Assembly (NCBI RefSeq): GCF_034137685.1
Contig: NZ_CP139418.1
Location: 186,001 to 250,000 of the forward strand
DNA: 64,000 bases
Source of the DNA: Streptococcus sp. S1
GTDB taxonomy: Bacteria > Bacillota > Bacilli > Lactobacillales > Streptococcaceae
Reading direction: 5' to 3'
Shown here: piece after piece, positions 1 to 7,770 of the stretch
Numbering within the stretch: the stretch's first letter is position 1
Layout: each line of letters begins with the position of its first letter
Notes under the pieces: model-generated
The model's input: only the letters and a program-made list of their open reading frames with translations
Told to the model about the DNA's origin: nothing
Database searches by the model: none
Program-made: the position numbers and the translations under genes

Positions 1-435
1 GCGGTCTGCCAATTTGACCAAAATGACACGGATATCTTGAGACATGGCCATGAGCATCTTGCGATGGTTTTCCGCCAACTGCTCTTCATGGGACTTGTAC
101 TTGACCTTCCCGAGCTTGGTCACCCCATCGACAATCACGCGCACATCATGACCAAATTCGCGCTCTAAATCATCTAAAGTCGCATCCGTATCTTCTACGA
201 CATCATGCAAAAAGCCGCAGGCGACTGTCACAGCATCCAGTTTCAGCTTGGCAAGGATTCCTGCCACTTGAATTGGGTGGATGATATAAGGCTCGCCAGA
301 CTGACGGAATTGCCCATTATGGCAATCAACCGCATAGACCAAAGCCTTTTGCACAAAAGCAACATCTTCAGGTGATAAATATTTTTTTGTAAGGGCAACG
401 ACTTGGTCCCCTGTTAAATTCTCTTCTTTCGGCAT
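1..435 (-). CDS. rel: Bifunctional (p)ppGpp synthase/hydrolase Rel, N-terminal part
   Basis: This is the first 145 codons of a RelA/SpoT homologue; the rest lies beyond the left edge. Rel makes and degrades the alarmone (p)ppGpp in the stringent response. The visible part is the hydrolase HD domain: an early AVDCHNGQFR stretch, then GEPYIIHP, then the HD pair in FLHDVVEDTD that binds manganese, followed by DGVTKLGKVKYKS. The protein starts MPKEENLTGD at an ATG ending at 435. It is followed on the same strand by nothing in this window, and rsmE lies upstream at 598. The identification from the HD domain is firm. Whether the synthetase, TGS and ACT domains are intact cannot be seen here. Confidence 0.93.
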   Translation of the reverse strand, partial: MPKEENLTGDQVVALTKKYLSPEDVAFVQKALVYAVDCHNGQFRQSGEPYIIHPIQVAGILAKLKLDAVTVACGFLHDVVEDTDATLDDLEREFGHDVRVIVDGVTKLGKVKYKSHEEQLAENHRKMLMAMSQDIRVILVKLADR

Positions 436-566
436 GTATTTTCTCCAGTTTCTTGGATACTATTTTAACACTTTTAGAAGCAGATGGGAACCAATGAAGC
501 TACTTTAATATACGGATACTTCTCGAAGATCATTCTGGGATCCACCTTGCTTTCATCATTCTTGTA

Positions 567-603
567 AAAAAACTAACGAAGCGATTCCTTCACTTCGTTA
601 GTT
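567..603 (-). terminator. Rho-independent terminator of rsmE
   Basis: An 11-bp stem (AACTAACGAAG paired with CTTCGTTAGTT) is followed on the minus strand by seven T residues. The rsmE stop codon at 598-600 lies inside the hairpin, which is a very compact gene end. Confidence 0.85.
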
Positions 604-1341
604 CATTAATTCTGTGACAACACTCACGGCGCTGAGGGCGTAGAGTGGCGCTGTTTCTGCTCGCAGGATGCGAGGACCAAGTCCTGCAAGAATGGCTCCT
701 TTAACTGTAAAACTTTCAATTTCTGCAGGGGAGAGGCCTCCCTCTGGCCCAAAGATAAAGAGCAATTTGCTTCCAGCTTCCAATCCGGTCAGAGACTGAA
801 GTAAAGCTGCTGCCTCTCCTTCTTTAGCCGACTCTTCATAAGCCACCACGATCCGATCAAACTGTTCTAACTGAGCCAGAAAGTCTGCCTTTTTCTCAAA
901 AAGGGTAATGCTTGGGACCAAATTCCGCTTGCTTTGCTCGGCTGCTCCAAGGGCAATTTTTTCTAGTTTTTCGACCTTTTTACCCAACTTCTTGCCGTCC
1001 CACTTGGCAACGGACCAGTCTGCAGGAAAGGCCCAGATTTGGCTAGCACCCAGTTCTGTTACTTTCTGAGTGATGAACTCCAGCTTGTCTCCCTTGGGAA
1101 AGCCTGATGCGATGGTCACTTGGACTGGCAGTTCCACATTGTCAGCTAATTCCTCAACCAGCTCCAACTGACGGGCTTCTACATTGACCACGCGCGCCAA
1201 GCGCTTGATCCCATCATCAAAGACTAAAGTCACCTCATCATCTTCTTTTAAGCGCATGACCTGAAACATGTGCTTGCTGGTTTCCTTGTCCTCAATGGCG
1301 ACAGGTGAGCTAGCCAAACCTTTTACAAAATACTGCTGCAT
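598..1341 (-). CDS. rsmE: 16S rRNA (uracil(1498)-N(3))-methyltransferase RsmE
   Basis: RsmE is a SPOUT-fold methyltransferase that methylates U1498 of 16S rRNA using S-adenosylmethionine. The sequence shows the N-terminal PUA-like part (MQQYFVKG, then HMFQVMRLKEDD) and the C-terminal SPOUT knot with FIFGPEGGLSPAEIE and LGPRILRAETAPLYALS, the SAM-binding signature. The 247-residue length fits the family. I chose the ATG at 1341 because GGAGG lies a few bases upstream; a TTG four codons earlier has no such site. It starts just after the prmA stop at 1343, so the two rRNA/ribosomal-protein methyltransferases are co-transcribed, prmA first. Confidence 0.95.
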   Translation of the reverse strand: MQQYFVKGLASSPVAIEDKETSKHMFQVMRLKEDDEVTLVFDDGIKRLARVVNVEARQLELVEELADNVELPVQVTIASGFPKGDKLEFITQKVTELGASQIWAFPADWSVAKWDGKKLGKKVEKLEKIALGAAEQSKRNLVPSITLFEKKADFLAQLEQFDRIVVAYEESAKEGEAAALLQSLTGLEAGSKLLFIFGPEGGLSPAEIESFTVKGAILAGLGPRILRAETAPLYALSAVSVVTELMN

Positions 1342-1342
1342 G

Positions 1343-2293
1343 CTAGCCTCCAATCACACCGGAGACATCCTTGGTCTTCTTGAAGACGCAGGCATTCCAT
1401 TCCCCTTGGATCATGTGGGTTTCAAGGAAGAATCCTGCTGACTCAGCCGACTCGCGCACCATGTCCCACTTGTCCTTGATAATGCCACTCATGATGAGAT
1501 AACCTTCATCCTTGACCAAGCGATAAGCATCATCTGTCAGATGGATAAGGATATCCGCCAGGATGTTGGCCACGATGACATCTGCCTCAATCTCCACGCC
1601 TTTCAGCAAATCGCCTGGGGCTACATGGATGTTTTCCATGCCTGGGTTGAGTTCAATATTTTCCTGAGCGACGCGAACCGCTACGTCATCCAAGTCATAG
1701 GCAAAGATTTCCTTGGCACCAAGAAGGGAGCTAGCAATGGAAAGGACGCCTGATCCTGTCCCCACATCTAGCACTGTCTCCCCGCCACGAAGGACTTGCT
1801 CTAAGGCAAAGAGGCTCATCTTAGTGGTCGGGTGAGTTCCTGTTCCAAAGGCCATACCAGGATCCAGCTTGATAATCTTTTCTCCAGCAGTCGCCTCATA
1901 GTCCGTCCATGACGGCACGATGGTCAAGTCATGAGTGATGCGAGCTGGTTCATAGTATTTCTTCCAGTTGTCGGCCCAGTCTTCCTCAGCCAAGGCAGTC
2001 GTGCCCATCTTGACCTCTCCTAGATCCATAAAATCCGTCAATTCTGCTAAGCGATCCTGCAAATCCGCTTCAACTGTTGCTACATCAACCGTTTCCGGGT
2101 AGTAGGCGGTCACCACGATTTCTTCTTGCTGCTCGACATCAGGAAAAATCTCACCGAAGCGGTCCACGTTGCCCACATAGTCCATGCTATCTTCGATCGC
2201 GACCCCTTGGGCACCTAACTCGATCAAGAGGTTGGAGACTAGTTCCTCACCCTCACGCTTGACTGTAACTTTTAACTCTTGCCATGTTTCCAT
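1343..2293 (-). CDS. prmA: Ribosomal protein L11 methyltransferase PrmA
   Basis: PrmA trimethylates ribosomal protein L11. The 316-residue protein starting METWQELKV has an N-terminal substrate-recognition domain and a class I Rossmann methyltransferase domain: [14 protein letters not shown], then the SAM-binding [13 protein letters not shown], then the NILADILI motif of post-I strands. Length and sequence match streptococcal PrmA. Two consecutive ATG codons (2293 and 2296) are possible; 2293 gives the usual family start, and the Shine-Dalgarno signal is weak in either case. It sits directly upstream of rsmE with a 1-nt gap, the usual firmicute pairing. Confidence 0.95.
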   Translation of the reverse strand: METWQELKVTVKREGEELVSNLLIELGAQGVAIEDSMDYVGNVDRFGEIFPDVEQQEEIVVTAYYPETVDVATVEADLQDRLAELTDFMDLGEVKMGTTALAEEDWADNWKKYYEPARITHDLTIVPSWTDYEATAGEKIIKLDPGMAFGTGTHPTTKMSLFALEQVLRGGETVLDVGTGSGVLSIASSLLGAKEIFAYDLDDVAVRVAQENIELNPGMENIHVAPGDLLKGVEIEADVIVANILADILIHLTDDAYRLVKDEGYLIMSGIIKDKWDMVRESAESAGFFLETHMIQGEWNACVFKKTKDVSGVIGG

Positions 2294-2430
2294 CATTAAG
2301 ATACCAAGCCCGTAAAACACAAAGCCAAAATAGGAAACTCTCTGAAGACACTTGTGTCTAGGAGAAGTTTATCTTTTTGGCACAGTGTTTAGGGCGGGTT
2401 CAGTTTAGAAATTTAACCGAACCATCCTTT

Positions 2431-2904
2431 CTATTTCTCTATCAATTTTTTCATGTAGACCATATCCATGCCTTCTTTTTCAGGCTCGATATGGGTTTGA
2501 TGGTAGCCATTCTTCTCGTAGAACGCGACCATGCCTGCATCCTGTAACACCGTACACAAATCCCATTGTGAAACGGTTGAAAATTCCTCTTCTAGCAAGC
2601 GCAATCCTTCAGAACCATACCCTTTTCCCTGATACGGAGGCAGTATCGCTGCGGTCCCCAACCAAGCTTCCGTTAACTCTTCATTGGTCTGAACTCGTAA
2701 AAATCCGATGTTTTCTTCATCTTTTTTTACAAAGTAGTAATAACTATTGGGGCGCTCTGCCAGTTTCCATTTGATTCGTTCACGGTCCTCCAGATAAGGA
2801 TCATATTCATCCTGATATTTTTCATAAACTGCCTTAAAACTGGCTCTTTGAATGGCAATAATGGTTTCTAAATCTTCCGCCCCTGCTCTCTCAAGTCTTA
2901 TCAT
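2431..2904 (-). CDS. GNAT family N-acetyltransferase
   Basis: A 157-residue acetyltransferase of the GNAT fold. The N-terminus IRLERAGAEDLETIIAIQ is the typical first strand and helix. ILPPYQGKGYGSEGLRLLEE contains the acetyl-CoA pyrophosphate-binding loop (Q/R-x-x-G-x-G/A, here QGKGYG). The C-terminal AFYEKNGYHQT is the usual strand-5/helix-4 end. The acceptor substrate cannot be told. Its ATG overlaps the TGA of the upstream NUDIX gene by 4 nt (ATGA), so the two are translationally coupled and probably act as a small accessory metabolic pair. Confidence 0.85.
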   Translation of the reverse strand: MIRLERAGAEDLETIIAIQRASFKAVYEKYQDEYDPYLEDRERIKWKLAERPNSYYYFVKKDEENIGFLRVQTNEELTEAWLGTAAILPPYQGKGYGSEGLRLLEEEFSTVSQWDLCTVLQDAGMVAFYEKNGYHQTHIEPEKEGMDMVYMKKLIEK

Positions 2905-3341
2905 AAACTTTCCTCCACATAATCTCTCACTCGTTCTTGCAATTGGGGAACCACTCGATCTGAAGTTAAAAACTCTTCAAAGCTCACTAACTTATAGCCC
3001 TGTCCCTCATCTCCAAAGTCAATGAGATCAAACTCTTCTTGGGCTAGATTGCCAACTAGAAAAACGAACTGTTTCTTCTCATCCAAGATGCCAGGATAGA
3101 TCCCAGACCAGATCACTTCCTCTTTCGACAGTTGGATGTTCAATTCCTCATAAACCTCACGCGCCACACACTCAAAAGGTGTCTCATTTCCTTCCCGACC
3201 ACCACCTGGCAAGTCCCACATATTGGGGTATGGAATCGTTTCTTTATCATCTCGCAAGATGGTCAAAATCTTATCTCTGTATATCAGAGTAATTTTACAA
3301 CCCGTAAATTCGAACCGTTCTTCTAAGCAATCCTCAAGCAT
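2901..3341 (-). CDS. NUDIX hydrolase
   Basis: A 146-residue NUDIX-fold pyrophosphohydrolase. The full Nudix box is present around residues 48-71: G, five residues, E, seven residues, then REVYEELNI (GX5EX7REUXEEXXU). NMWDLPGGGREGNE leads into it. Family members hydrolyse nucleoside diphosphates linked to another moiety, often house-cleaning oxidised or toxic nucleotides; the substrate here cannot be read from sequence. GGAGGG lies at good distance before the ATG at 3341. It overlaps the GNAT gene downstream and follows a DUF3013 gene, all on the minus strand. Confidence 0.88.
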   Translation of the reverse strand: MLEDCLEERFEFTGCKITLIYRDKILTILRDDKETIPYPNMWDLPGGGREGNETPFECVAREVYEELNIQLSKEEVIWSGIYPGILDEKKQFVFLVGNLAQEEFDLIDFGDEGQGYKLVSFEEFLTSDRVVPQLQERVRDYVEESL

Positions 3342-3353
3342 GAGCTTTCCCTC

Positions 3354-3824
3354 CTAGTATCTCGGATAGGGATAAAAGGTGCTTTCTTCTAGGCCGACTT
3401 TGCCTTCTTCAAAAACTTCTTGGTTCCAGACGATTTCAAAGCTCTCTGCTTCTTCGTCTGCTAAGAAATCCATGAGCTCATCCAAGGCTAGCTCGGCTGT
3501 ATCTCGAAGGAAAGTCGCAAAATAGGCTAGAAACTCACGAGACAAGCCTTTTTTAGGCTCATAAGGAATCGCTGTTAAATAGGCATCTTCGTCCACATGC
3601 GACTTGGCTGGATTGTAGAAGATAACGGCTTCTTCAAAGAAAATATCCTCATCAGATTCTTCGCCAGCTTCATCAACCAGTGCAACCCCTCCCGTATTCT
3701 GTGCTTCCAAGAGAAAAGCCACTTCTACCGCATGGTTTTTCTTATCCCAATTGATCTCAAAATCAAAGGGAAAAACCTTGTCCATCTCCTCTTCTAAAAC
3801 ATCCAAAAATCCATATTTAGACAT
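3354..3824 (-). CDS. DUF3013 family protein
   Basis: A 156-residue, strongly acidic, soluble protein resembling the DUF3013 family found widely in lactobacilli and streptococci; no biochemical function is established. It starts MSKYGFLDVLEEEMDK and ends with an aromatic/proline tail STFYPYPRY. There is no signal peptide or membrane segment. Many Asp and Glu residues occur in the middle (DEAGEESDEDIFFEEAV). The gene heads the DUF3013-NUDIX-GNAT minus-strand cluster, 12 nt before the NUDIX gene, and is divergent from rarA. Confidence 0.75.
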   Translation of the reverse strand: MSKYGFLDVLEEEMDKVFPFDFEINWDKKNHAVEVAFLLEAQNTGGVALVDEAGEESDEDIFFEEAVIFYNPAKSHVDEDAYLTAIPYEPKKGLSREFLAYFATFLRDTAELALDELMDFLADEEAESFEIVWNQEVFEEGKVGLEESTFYPYPRY

Positions 3825-3938
3825 AGCGTCCTCTTTCTAAATTCCCACTCTTAGAGCGGAATATGATACAATAGTTACTACAATCTTACCATAAAAAACG
3901 CCTCTTTGAAAGGAGACAAAGCTAGAAAGGAGAATGAA

Positions 3939-5210
3939 ATGCCCGACAATCTCGCACTCCGTATGCGACCACGGACGATCGATCAAGTCATCGGTCAACA
4001 GCACCTGGTCGGAGAAGGCAAAATCATTCGTCGCATGGTCGAAGCCAATCGTCTGTCCTCTATGATTCTCTATGGACCTCCGGGGATCGGAAAGACCAGT
4101 ATTGCTTCTGCGATCGCAGGAACGACCAAGTATGCTTTTCGGACCTATAATGCAACGGTTGACAGTAAAAAACGCCTACAAGAAATCGCAGAGGAGGCCA
4201 AATTTTCTGGTGGCTTGGTCCTGCTCTTGGACGAAATCCATCGCCTCGATAAAACCAAGCAAGATTTTCTCCTGCCTTTGCTCGAAAGCGGTCTGGTCAT
4301 CATGATCGGTGCAACGACTGAAAATCCCTTTTTCTCTGTCACACCCGCTATTCGTAGCCGCGTACAAATCTTTGAGCTGGAACCGTTGACGACGGAGGAG
4401 GTCAAGCAAGCTCTAAAAACGGCGCTGGATGATCCCGACCGTGGCTTTGATTTTCCAGTCGTGCTCGATGAGGACGCTTTGGATTTCATCGCTACCTCAA
4501 CCAATGGAGATCTTCGCTCTGCCTTTAATTCTCTCGATCTGGCGGTGCTGTCGACCTCTGAAAATGCAGAAGGAATTCGCCATATTACGCTAGAGATCAT
4601 GGAAAACAGTCTCCAGCGCAGCTACATCACCATGGACAAAGATGGAGACGGCCACTACGACGTGCTCTCTGCTCTGCAAAAATCTATCCGTGGTTCGGAT
4701 GTCGATGCTAGTCTCCACTATGCAGCTCGTTTGATCGAAGCCGGAGATCTACCCAGCCTAGCTCGTCGCTTGACTGTCATCGCTTATGAGGATATCGGTC
4801 TGGCCAATCCAGATGCGCAGATTCATACCGTGACAGCGTTACAAGCAGCTGAGCGCATCGGCTTTCCTGAGGCCCGCATTCTCATCGCCAACATCGTCAT
4901 CGATCTAGCCCTTTCGCCGAAATCCAACTCAGCCTACGTTGCCATGGACAAGGCGCTGGCTGATCTTAGAAGTTCTGGCAACCTTCCTATTCCTCGCCAC
5001 CTCCGCGATGGTCATTATGCTGGAAGCAAGGAACTGGGAAATGCGCAAAACTATAAATACCCTCACAACTACCCTGGCAACTGGGTCAATCAGGACTACT
5101 TGCCAGACAAGCTCAAACACGCTTCCTACTTTATTCCCAATGAAAATGGCAAGTACGAGCGTGCTCTCGGAGCCACCAAGGAGAAGATTGATCAATTTAA
5201 GAAAAAGTGA
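3939..5210 (+). CDS. rarA: Replication-associated recombination protein A (RarA/MgsA), AAA+ ATPase
   Basis: RarA is a clamp-loader-like AAA+ ATPase acting at stalled replication forks. Visible features, in order: an N-terminal MRPRTIDQVIGQQHLVG box, Walker A ILYGPPGIGKTS, Walker B LVLLLDEIHRL, sensor 1 IGATTENP and arginine-finger region TPAIRSRVQIF, then the C-terminal MgsA domain with YEDIGLANP and RHLRDGHYAGS. The ATG at 3939 is chosen because AAGGAG lies 7 nt upstream; an earlier in-frame ATG at 3906 lacks this and would add 11 charged residues. At 423 residues the protein is full length. 6S RNA follows closely downstream, recalling the rarA/6S neighbourhood in Bacillus. Confidence 0.94.
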   Translation: MPDNLALRMRPRTIDQVIGQQHLVGEGKIIRRMVEANRLSSMILYGPPGIGKTSIASAIAGTTKYAFRTYNATVDSKKRLQEIAEEAKFSGGLVLLLDEIHRLDKTKQDFLLPLLESGLVIMIGATTENPFFSVTPAIRSRVQIFELEPLTTEEVKQALKTALDDPDRGFDFPVVLDEDALDFIATSTNGDLRSAFNSLDLAVLSTSENAEGIRHITLEIMENSLQRSYITMDKDGDGHYDVLSALQKSIRGSDVDASLHYAARLIEAGDLPSLARRLTVIAYEDIGLANPDAQIHTVTALQAAERIGFPEARILIANIVIDLALSPKSNSAYVAMDKALADLRSSGNLPIPRHLRDGHYAGSKELGNAQNYKYPHNYPGNWVNQDYLPDKLKHASYFIPNENGKYERALGATKEKIDQFKKK

Positions 5211-5239
5211 CATCGGTTTCAAAAAATTGAGATTTTTCC

Positions 5240-5267
5240 TTGAAATATTTTCAAAATGTGGTATCAT
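5240..5267 (+). promoter_or_regulatory. Promoter of 6S RNA (extended -10)
   Basis: TTGAAA at 5240-5245 and TATCAT at 5262-5267 are 16 nt apart, with a TG one base before the -10 hexamer (TGGTATCAT). Transcription would begin near 5275, the expected 5' end of the 6S RNA. Confidence 0.75.
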
Positions 5268-5274
5268 ATACATA

Positions 5275-5467
5275 TAGAAACGCTGTGGTGTACGACTTCA
5301 CACTTAAGTGTTGACCGACTATTTTTTGTATTATTAGGGAAACAAAAGACTTCTGGCAGTATGCAGGCCGTTTCACGCGGAAGCAGCTAAGTCAGAGCGA
5401 GTTGCCCACCTGCTTAATTGCGCGGGTTCAATACAAATCGTGAAGTATCGGCACCAATACAGCTTTT
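5275..5467 (+). ncRNA. ssrS: 6S RNA
   Basis: 6S RNA mimics an open promoter and binds the sigma-A RNA polymerase holoenzyme. About 190 nt long, it can form the long closing stem: GCTGT, GGTG and CTTCAC at the 5' end pair with GTGAAG, CACC and ACAGC at the 3' end (5282-5302 with 5441-5464). A large asymmetric central bulge lies between, including the GGGAAACAAAAGACTTC region recognised from streptococcal 6S RNAs. It lies just after rarA and just before tRNA-Lys, has its own promoter and no coding potential. Exact ends are estimated. Confidence 0.8.
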
Positions 5468-5474
5468 TATATTT

Positions 5475-5547
5475 GCCTCCTTAGCTCAGTTGGTAGAGCA
5501 GTAGACTCTTAATCTATGGGTCACAGGTTCGAGCCCTGTAGGGGGCA
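5475..5547 (+). tRNA. tRNA-Lys (anticodon CTT)
   Basis: A complete cloverleaf: acceptor GCCTCCT pairs with AGGGGGC; D arm GCTC/GAGC; anticodon stem GTAGA/TCTAT with loop CTCTTAA giving anticodon CTT; T arm ACAGG TTCGAGC CCTGT; discriminator A at 5547. CCA is not encoded. The 3' end is duplicated twice downstream, so this tRNA is the integration site of the following island. Confidence 0.96.
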
Positions 5548-5597
5548 TCTACATACAACAGGAAAAAGCCTTGATTTACAAGGCTTTTTTGTTTGTC
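5537..5597 (+). repeat. att-like repeat, copy A (tRNA-Lys 3' end plus terminator)
   Basis: The last 11 bases of tRNA-Lys, the following bases and the hairpin terminator down to GTTTGTC recur at 7147-7205 and 10370-10429. An identical core TGTAGGGGGCATCTA is shared with copy B; copy C differs by one base there. This is the pattern left by site-specific integration into a tRNA 3' end. Confidence 0.85.
5563..5590 (+). terminator. Terminator after tRNA-Lys
   Basis: AAAAAGCCTTG pairs with CAAGGCTTTTTT around a short loop, followed by T residues. It would end the 6S/tRNA-Lys transcripts. It was carried along in the att duplications. Confidence 0.8.
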
Positions 5598-5640
5598 TAT
5601 AACTTATTTGCCCCATCATTTGCCCCACATTTTTTTATGA

Positions 5641-6060
5641 GCAATCTTTCCAGACATCTCTGACTACGAAAAACAAAAAAGCTATCCTACCTTTGCAAAT
5701 TTAGATAAGATAGCAGAATATTTTAATGCAACTCCAACTCAACTTTTTGGAACAAGTAAGGAGATTGAATTAGAAAAGAGTGTTCTTGAATCGAATGAAT
5801 ACTCTGATAAAGTAAGTGAGATTTTAAAAGCTGTCAAATACATCGAAGATTTTCTAGAAACTGATGGACAGTACTTAGAGGATTTACTTTACTTAACAAG
5901 AGGCAACCAACTATACACAGAAGATGGAGATGAGTTGTATATTGATCCAACTTCTCAGAAAAGAACACTTCATAACCAATATGAACCTGGTTTTATTGAA
6001 GCAAGGGATAAATCTCCACTAGAACTCTTAATTGAAAATAAGGAATTGTTTGATAAATAG
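5641..6060 (+). pseudogene. 5'-truncated XRE/Cro-CI family regulator
   Basis: An open frame without a start codon reads ISDYEKQKSYPTFANLDKIA then EYFNATPTQLFG, the recognition helix end and last helices of an HTH_3 (Cro/CI) domain, then about 100 residues of C-terminal region ending IENKELFDK with TAG at 6058-6060. The first two or three HTH helices and the start are missing. An in-frame TGA at 5638-5640 closes the frame just upstream, next to the att repeat and the TTTGCCCCA repeats. The fragment is therefore a deletion remnant of a phage- or ICE-type repressor, and cannot bind DNA normally. The break point lies near 5640. Family call is from the HTH end only. Confidence 0.75.
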
Positions 6061-6082
6061 AAAAAGCGAGGATAACCTCGCT

Positions 6083-6170
6083 TCAGATTGAAGTTAAAAT
6101 CTTTAGAAGACACTTTTATAAGGACTTTGTCTTCAATCTGTGAAAAGGAGTGAAAACTCCTTTTCTTTTT
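6083..6170 (+). terminator. Hairpins after the truncated regulator; AAAAGGAGT/ACTCCTTTT terminator
   Basis: AAAAGGAGT pairs with ACTCCTTTT at 6143-6166, followed by CTTTTT. Just before it, CAGATTGAAG and CTTCAATCTG (6083-6140) form an outer stem. The CAGATTGAAGAC/GTCTTC sequence recurs near 30426 and 63780, so this is also part of a dispersed repeat. Confidence 0.65.
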
Positions 6171-6278
6171 GTAAGTCAGACTGAAACTTCCAAATTGTTT
6201 ATTTATTTTATTGACATTTTCTATAAAAATAAGTATAATAGTTTTATTAGAAAACTATACTATATAGGGGGTATTGAA

Positions 6279-6794
6279 ATGAAATTTTCTAATCGTTTAC
6301 TGCTATTCCTTGCAGGAGTTGTTTTTGTCCTTTTAGGACTTTTCCTATTTACAAACCCAGTAGCTAATCTTGTTGCTTACAGCTGGTGGATTTCATTTGG
6401 TTTACTGGTTTCTTCTATAGCAGCTATTTTAGGCTATTTCTCTGCACCAAAAGAGCTTCGCTCACCTGTTTATCTTTTCCAAGGATTTGTTAGTCTTCTC
6501 TTAGCTCTTTACCTCGTTGCTTATGGCTTTGTGACCCTGCCGGTCGTCATTCCGACCATTGTAGGAATTTGGTTAATTGTAGAAGCCATTATTGCTTTCT
6601 TTAAAGGCAATCGTCTAAGATTGACTTTCCCTATTATTGGTAGCAATATCACGTGGGTAGCCTTGCTTGAATTTTTACTAGGTCTAGTGATTCTGTTCAA
6701 TCCAGTGGCTACAGGTGTCTTTGTCGTTTATGTCATTGCCTTTTCAGTTTTAGTTACTGGCTTCACCTACATTATTGAGGCCTTTCGTAAATAG
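6279..6794 (+). CDS. HdeD-like (DUF308) membrane protein
   Basis: A 171-residue integral membrane protein with about six hydrophobic segments in three pairs, each pair resembling the DUF308 repeat: LLLFLAGVVFVLLGLFLFTN, a middle VYLFQGFVSLLLALYLV segment, and ALLEFLLGLVILFNPVATG. DUF308 includes E. coli HdeD, linked to acid resistance; its molecular action is unclear. The ATG at 6279 follows TAGGGGG at a good distance; a longer reading from 6150 would add unlikely N-terminal residues and no ribosome-binding site. It is cargo of the tRNA-Lys island, standing alone between two terminators. Confidence 0.8.
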   Translation: MKFSNRLLLFLAGVVFVLLGLFLFTNPVANLVAYSWWISFGLLVSSIAAILGYFSAPKELRSPVYLFQGFVSLLLALYLVAYGFVTLPVVIPTIVGIWLIVEAIIAFFKGNRLRLTFPIIGSNITWVALLEFLLGLVILFNPVATGVFVVYVIAFSVLVTGFTYIIEAFRK

Positions 6795-6819
6795 TCTAGT
6801 TGCTATTTCTATCGCATTC

Positions 6820-6853
6820 AAAAAAGCTGGGAAATCATATTCTCAGCTTTTTT
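6820..6853 (+). terminator. Terminator after the HdeD-like gene
   Basis: AAAAAAGCTG pairs with CAGCTTTTTT around a loop of about 14 nt, with trailing T residues, 26 nt after the stop codon. Confidence 0.85.
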
Positions 6854-6895
6854 GTCTCTTTAATTATCACTTTTTCGCATTCCATTCTGCGTAGA

Positions 6896-7205
6896 AATTT
6901 GTTTTTCCATTTTATTCTCCAATTTGATCTCGCACTGACATTTATTTATAACAAAACTATATATCTAGAATAGCATAATCATTAGGTATTATAGGTTTTC
7001 AAACAAAATACGAGTCATTCGTTTTTGCCCCACTTTTGCCCCATTTTTAAATCCTGACATTGAAAATACCTAAAAGTATTTCCCTAAAATCAGCTATATT
7101 TCAACATTTTTGTTTATTTTCAATATGAAAAGTTCTTACAAATCCATGTAGGGGGCATCTAAACAACAGGAAAAAGCCTTGATTTATAAGGCTTTTTTGC
7201 TTGTC
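6896..7205. repeat. Island end repeat, copy B (about 310 bp, ends in att-like core)
   Basis: This 310-bp segment is matched almost throughout by 10119-10429. It contains AACAAAACTATATATCTAG-like sequence, two TTTGCCCCA repeats near 7025-7045, and ends in the tRNA-Lys 3' core plus terminator (7147-7205). No gene is intact in it. On the minus strand the TTTGCCCCA part reads KMGQKWGKNE then stop, which may be the last residues of an integrase. Two such ends in direct orientation indicate tandem or repeated integration. Confidence 0.85.
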
Positions 7206-7325
7206 ATTTTGTTTTTTGTACCAAAAAGTTTATATTCACAAAATAAGCGACTCTCATCAAAGACTCGCTATTTATCTAACACCTCGATTTAATAGAAAAA
7301 AACACCTCACGGTGATTACTTATTA

Positions 7326-7715
7326 TCAATCGTCCATTACTCCGCCTGTAAGTTGGTACATGAGATAAATGTGCTCCAAGGTTTTTAGCTTATCCATATG
7401 TTCCACATCTTTAAAGGCACCTAATGCTAGTAAAGGAACAAAACCGAAACATTGGTTATAAGACAAGGGACCATCTTTTAACACAGCCTGTCTATATAAA
7501 TCCAGTTCAAAGTTATCAGTCACATATGAGTTATCTAAATACTGAAGAAAATATTTCAAGCTCTTGATAATAATGTCGCAGTTTTGAAGATTGTATTTTA
7601 CAATACCAACAAATTCATTCTCTTCCCAAGTAATAATATCTCCAAAGGCTGTTACGAACATCGGAAAAAGAAGTAAGGAACTATTCATAATAATAGCCGT
7701 AGCAAATCTTTGCAT
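7326..7715 (-). CDS. DUF1851 (Tdi1-like immunity C-terminal domain) protein, probably N-truncated
   Basis: A 129-residue protein whose sequence resembles the DUF1851 domain, the C-terminal part of GAD-like/Tdi1-type immunity proteins: FVTAFGDIITWEEN, then GPLSYNQCFGFVPLLALGAF and LEHIYLMYQLTGG. Family members that are well described protect against a DNase toxin (Tde1). The usual N-terminal GAD-like domain is absent, so this is either a short variant or a truncated gene. The ATG at 7715 has only a weak upstream AAGG. A second, frameshifted copy of its 3' end lies at 8756-8820, and no toxin gene is next to it. It is island cargo. Function here is inferred from family only. Confidence 0.6.
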   Translation of the reverse strand: MQRFATAIIMNSSLLLFPMFVTAFGDIITWEENEFVGIVKYNLQNCDIIIKSLKYFLQYLDNSYVTDNFELDLYRQAVLKDGPLSYNQCFGFVPLLALGAFKDVEHMDKLKTLEHIYLMYQLTGGVMDD

Positions 7716-7770
7716 TTTTGCCTTATCTTTTTTAAGATAGTACTATTAAAAAAAAGAAAAGGTGAAAATC

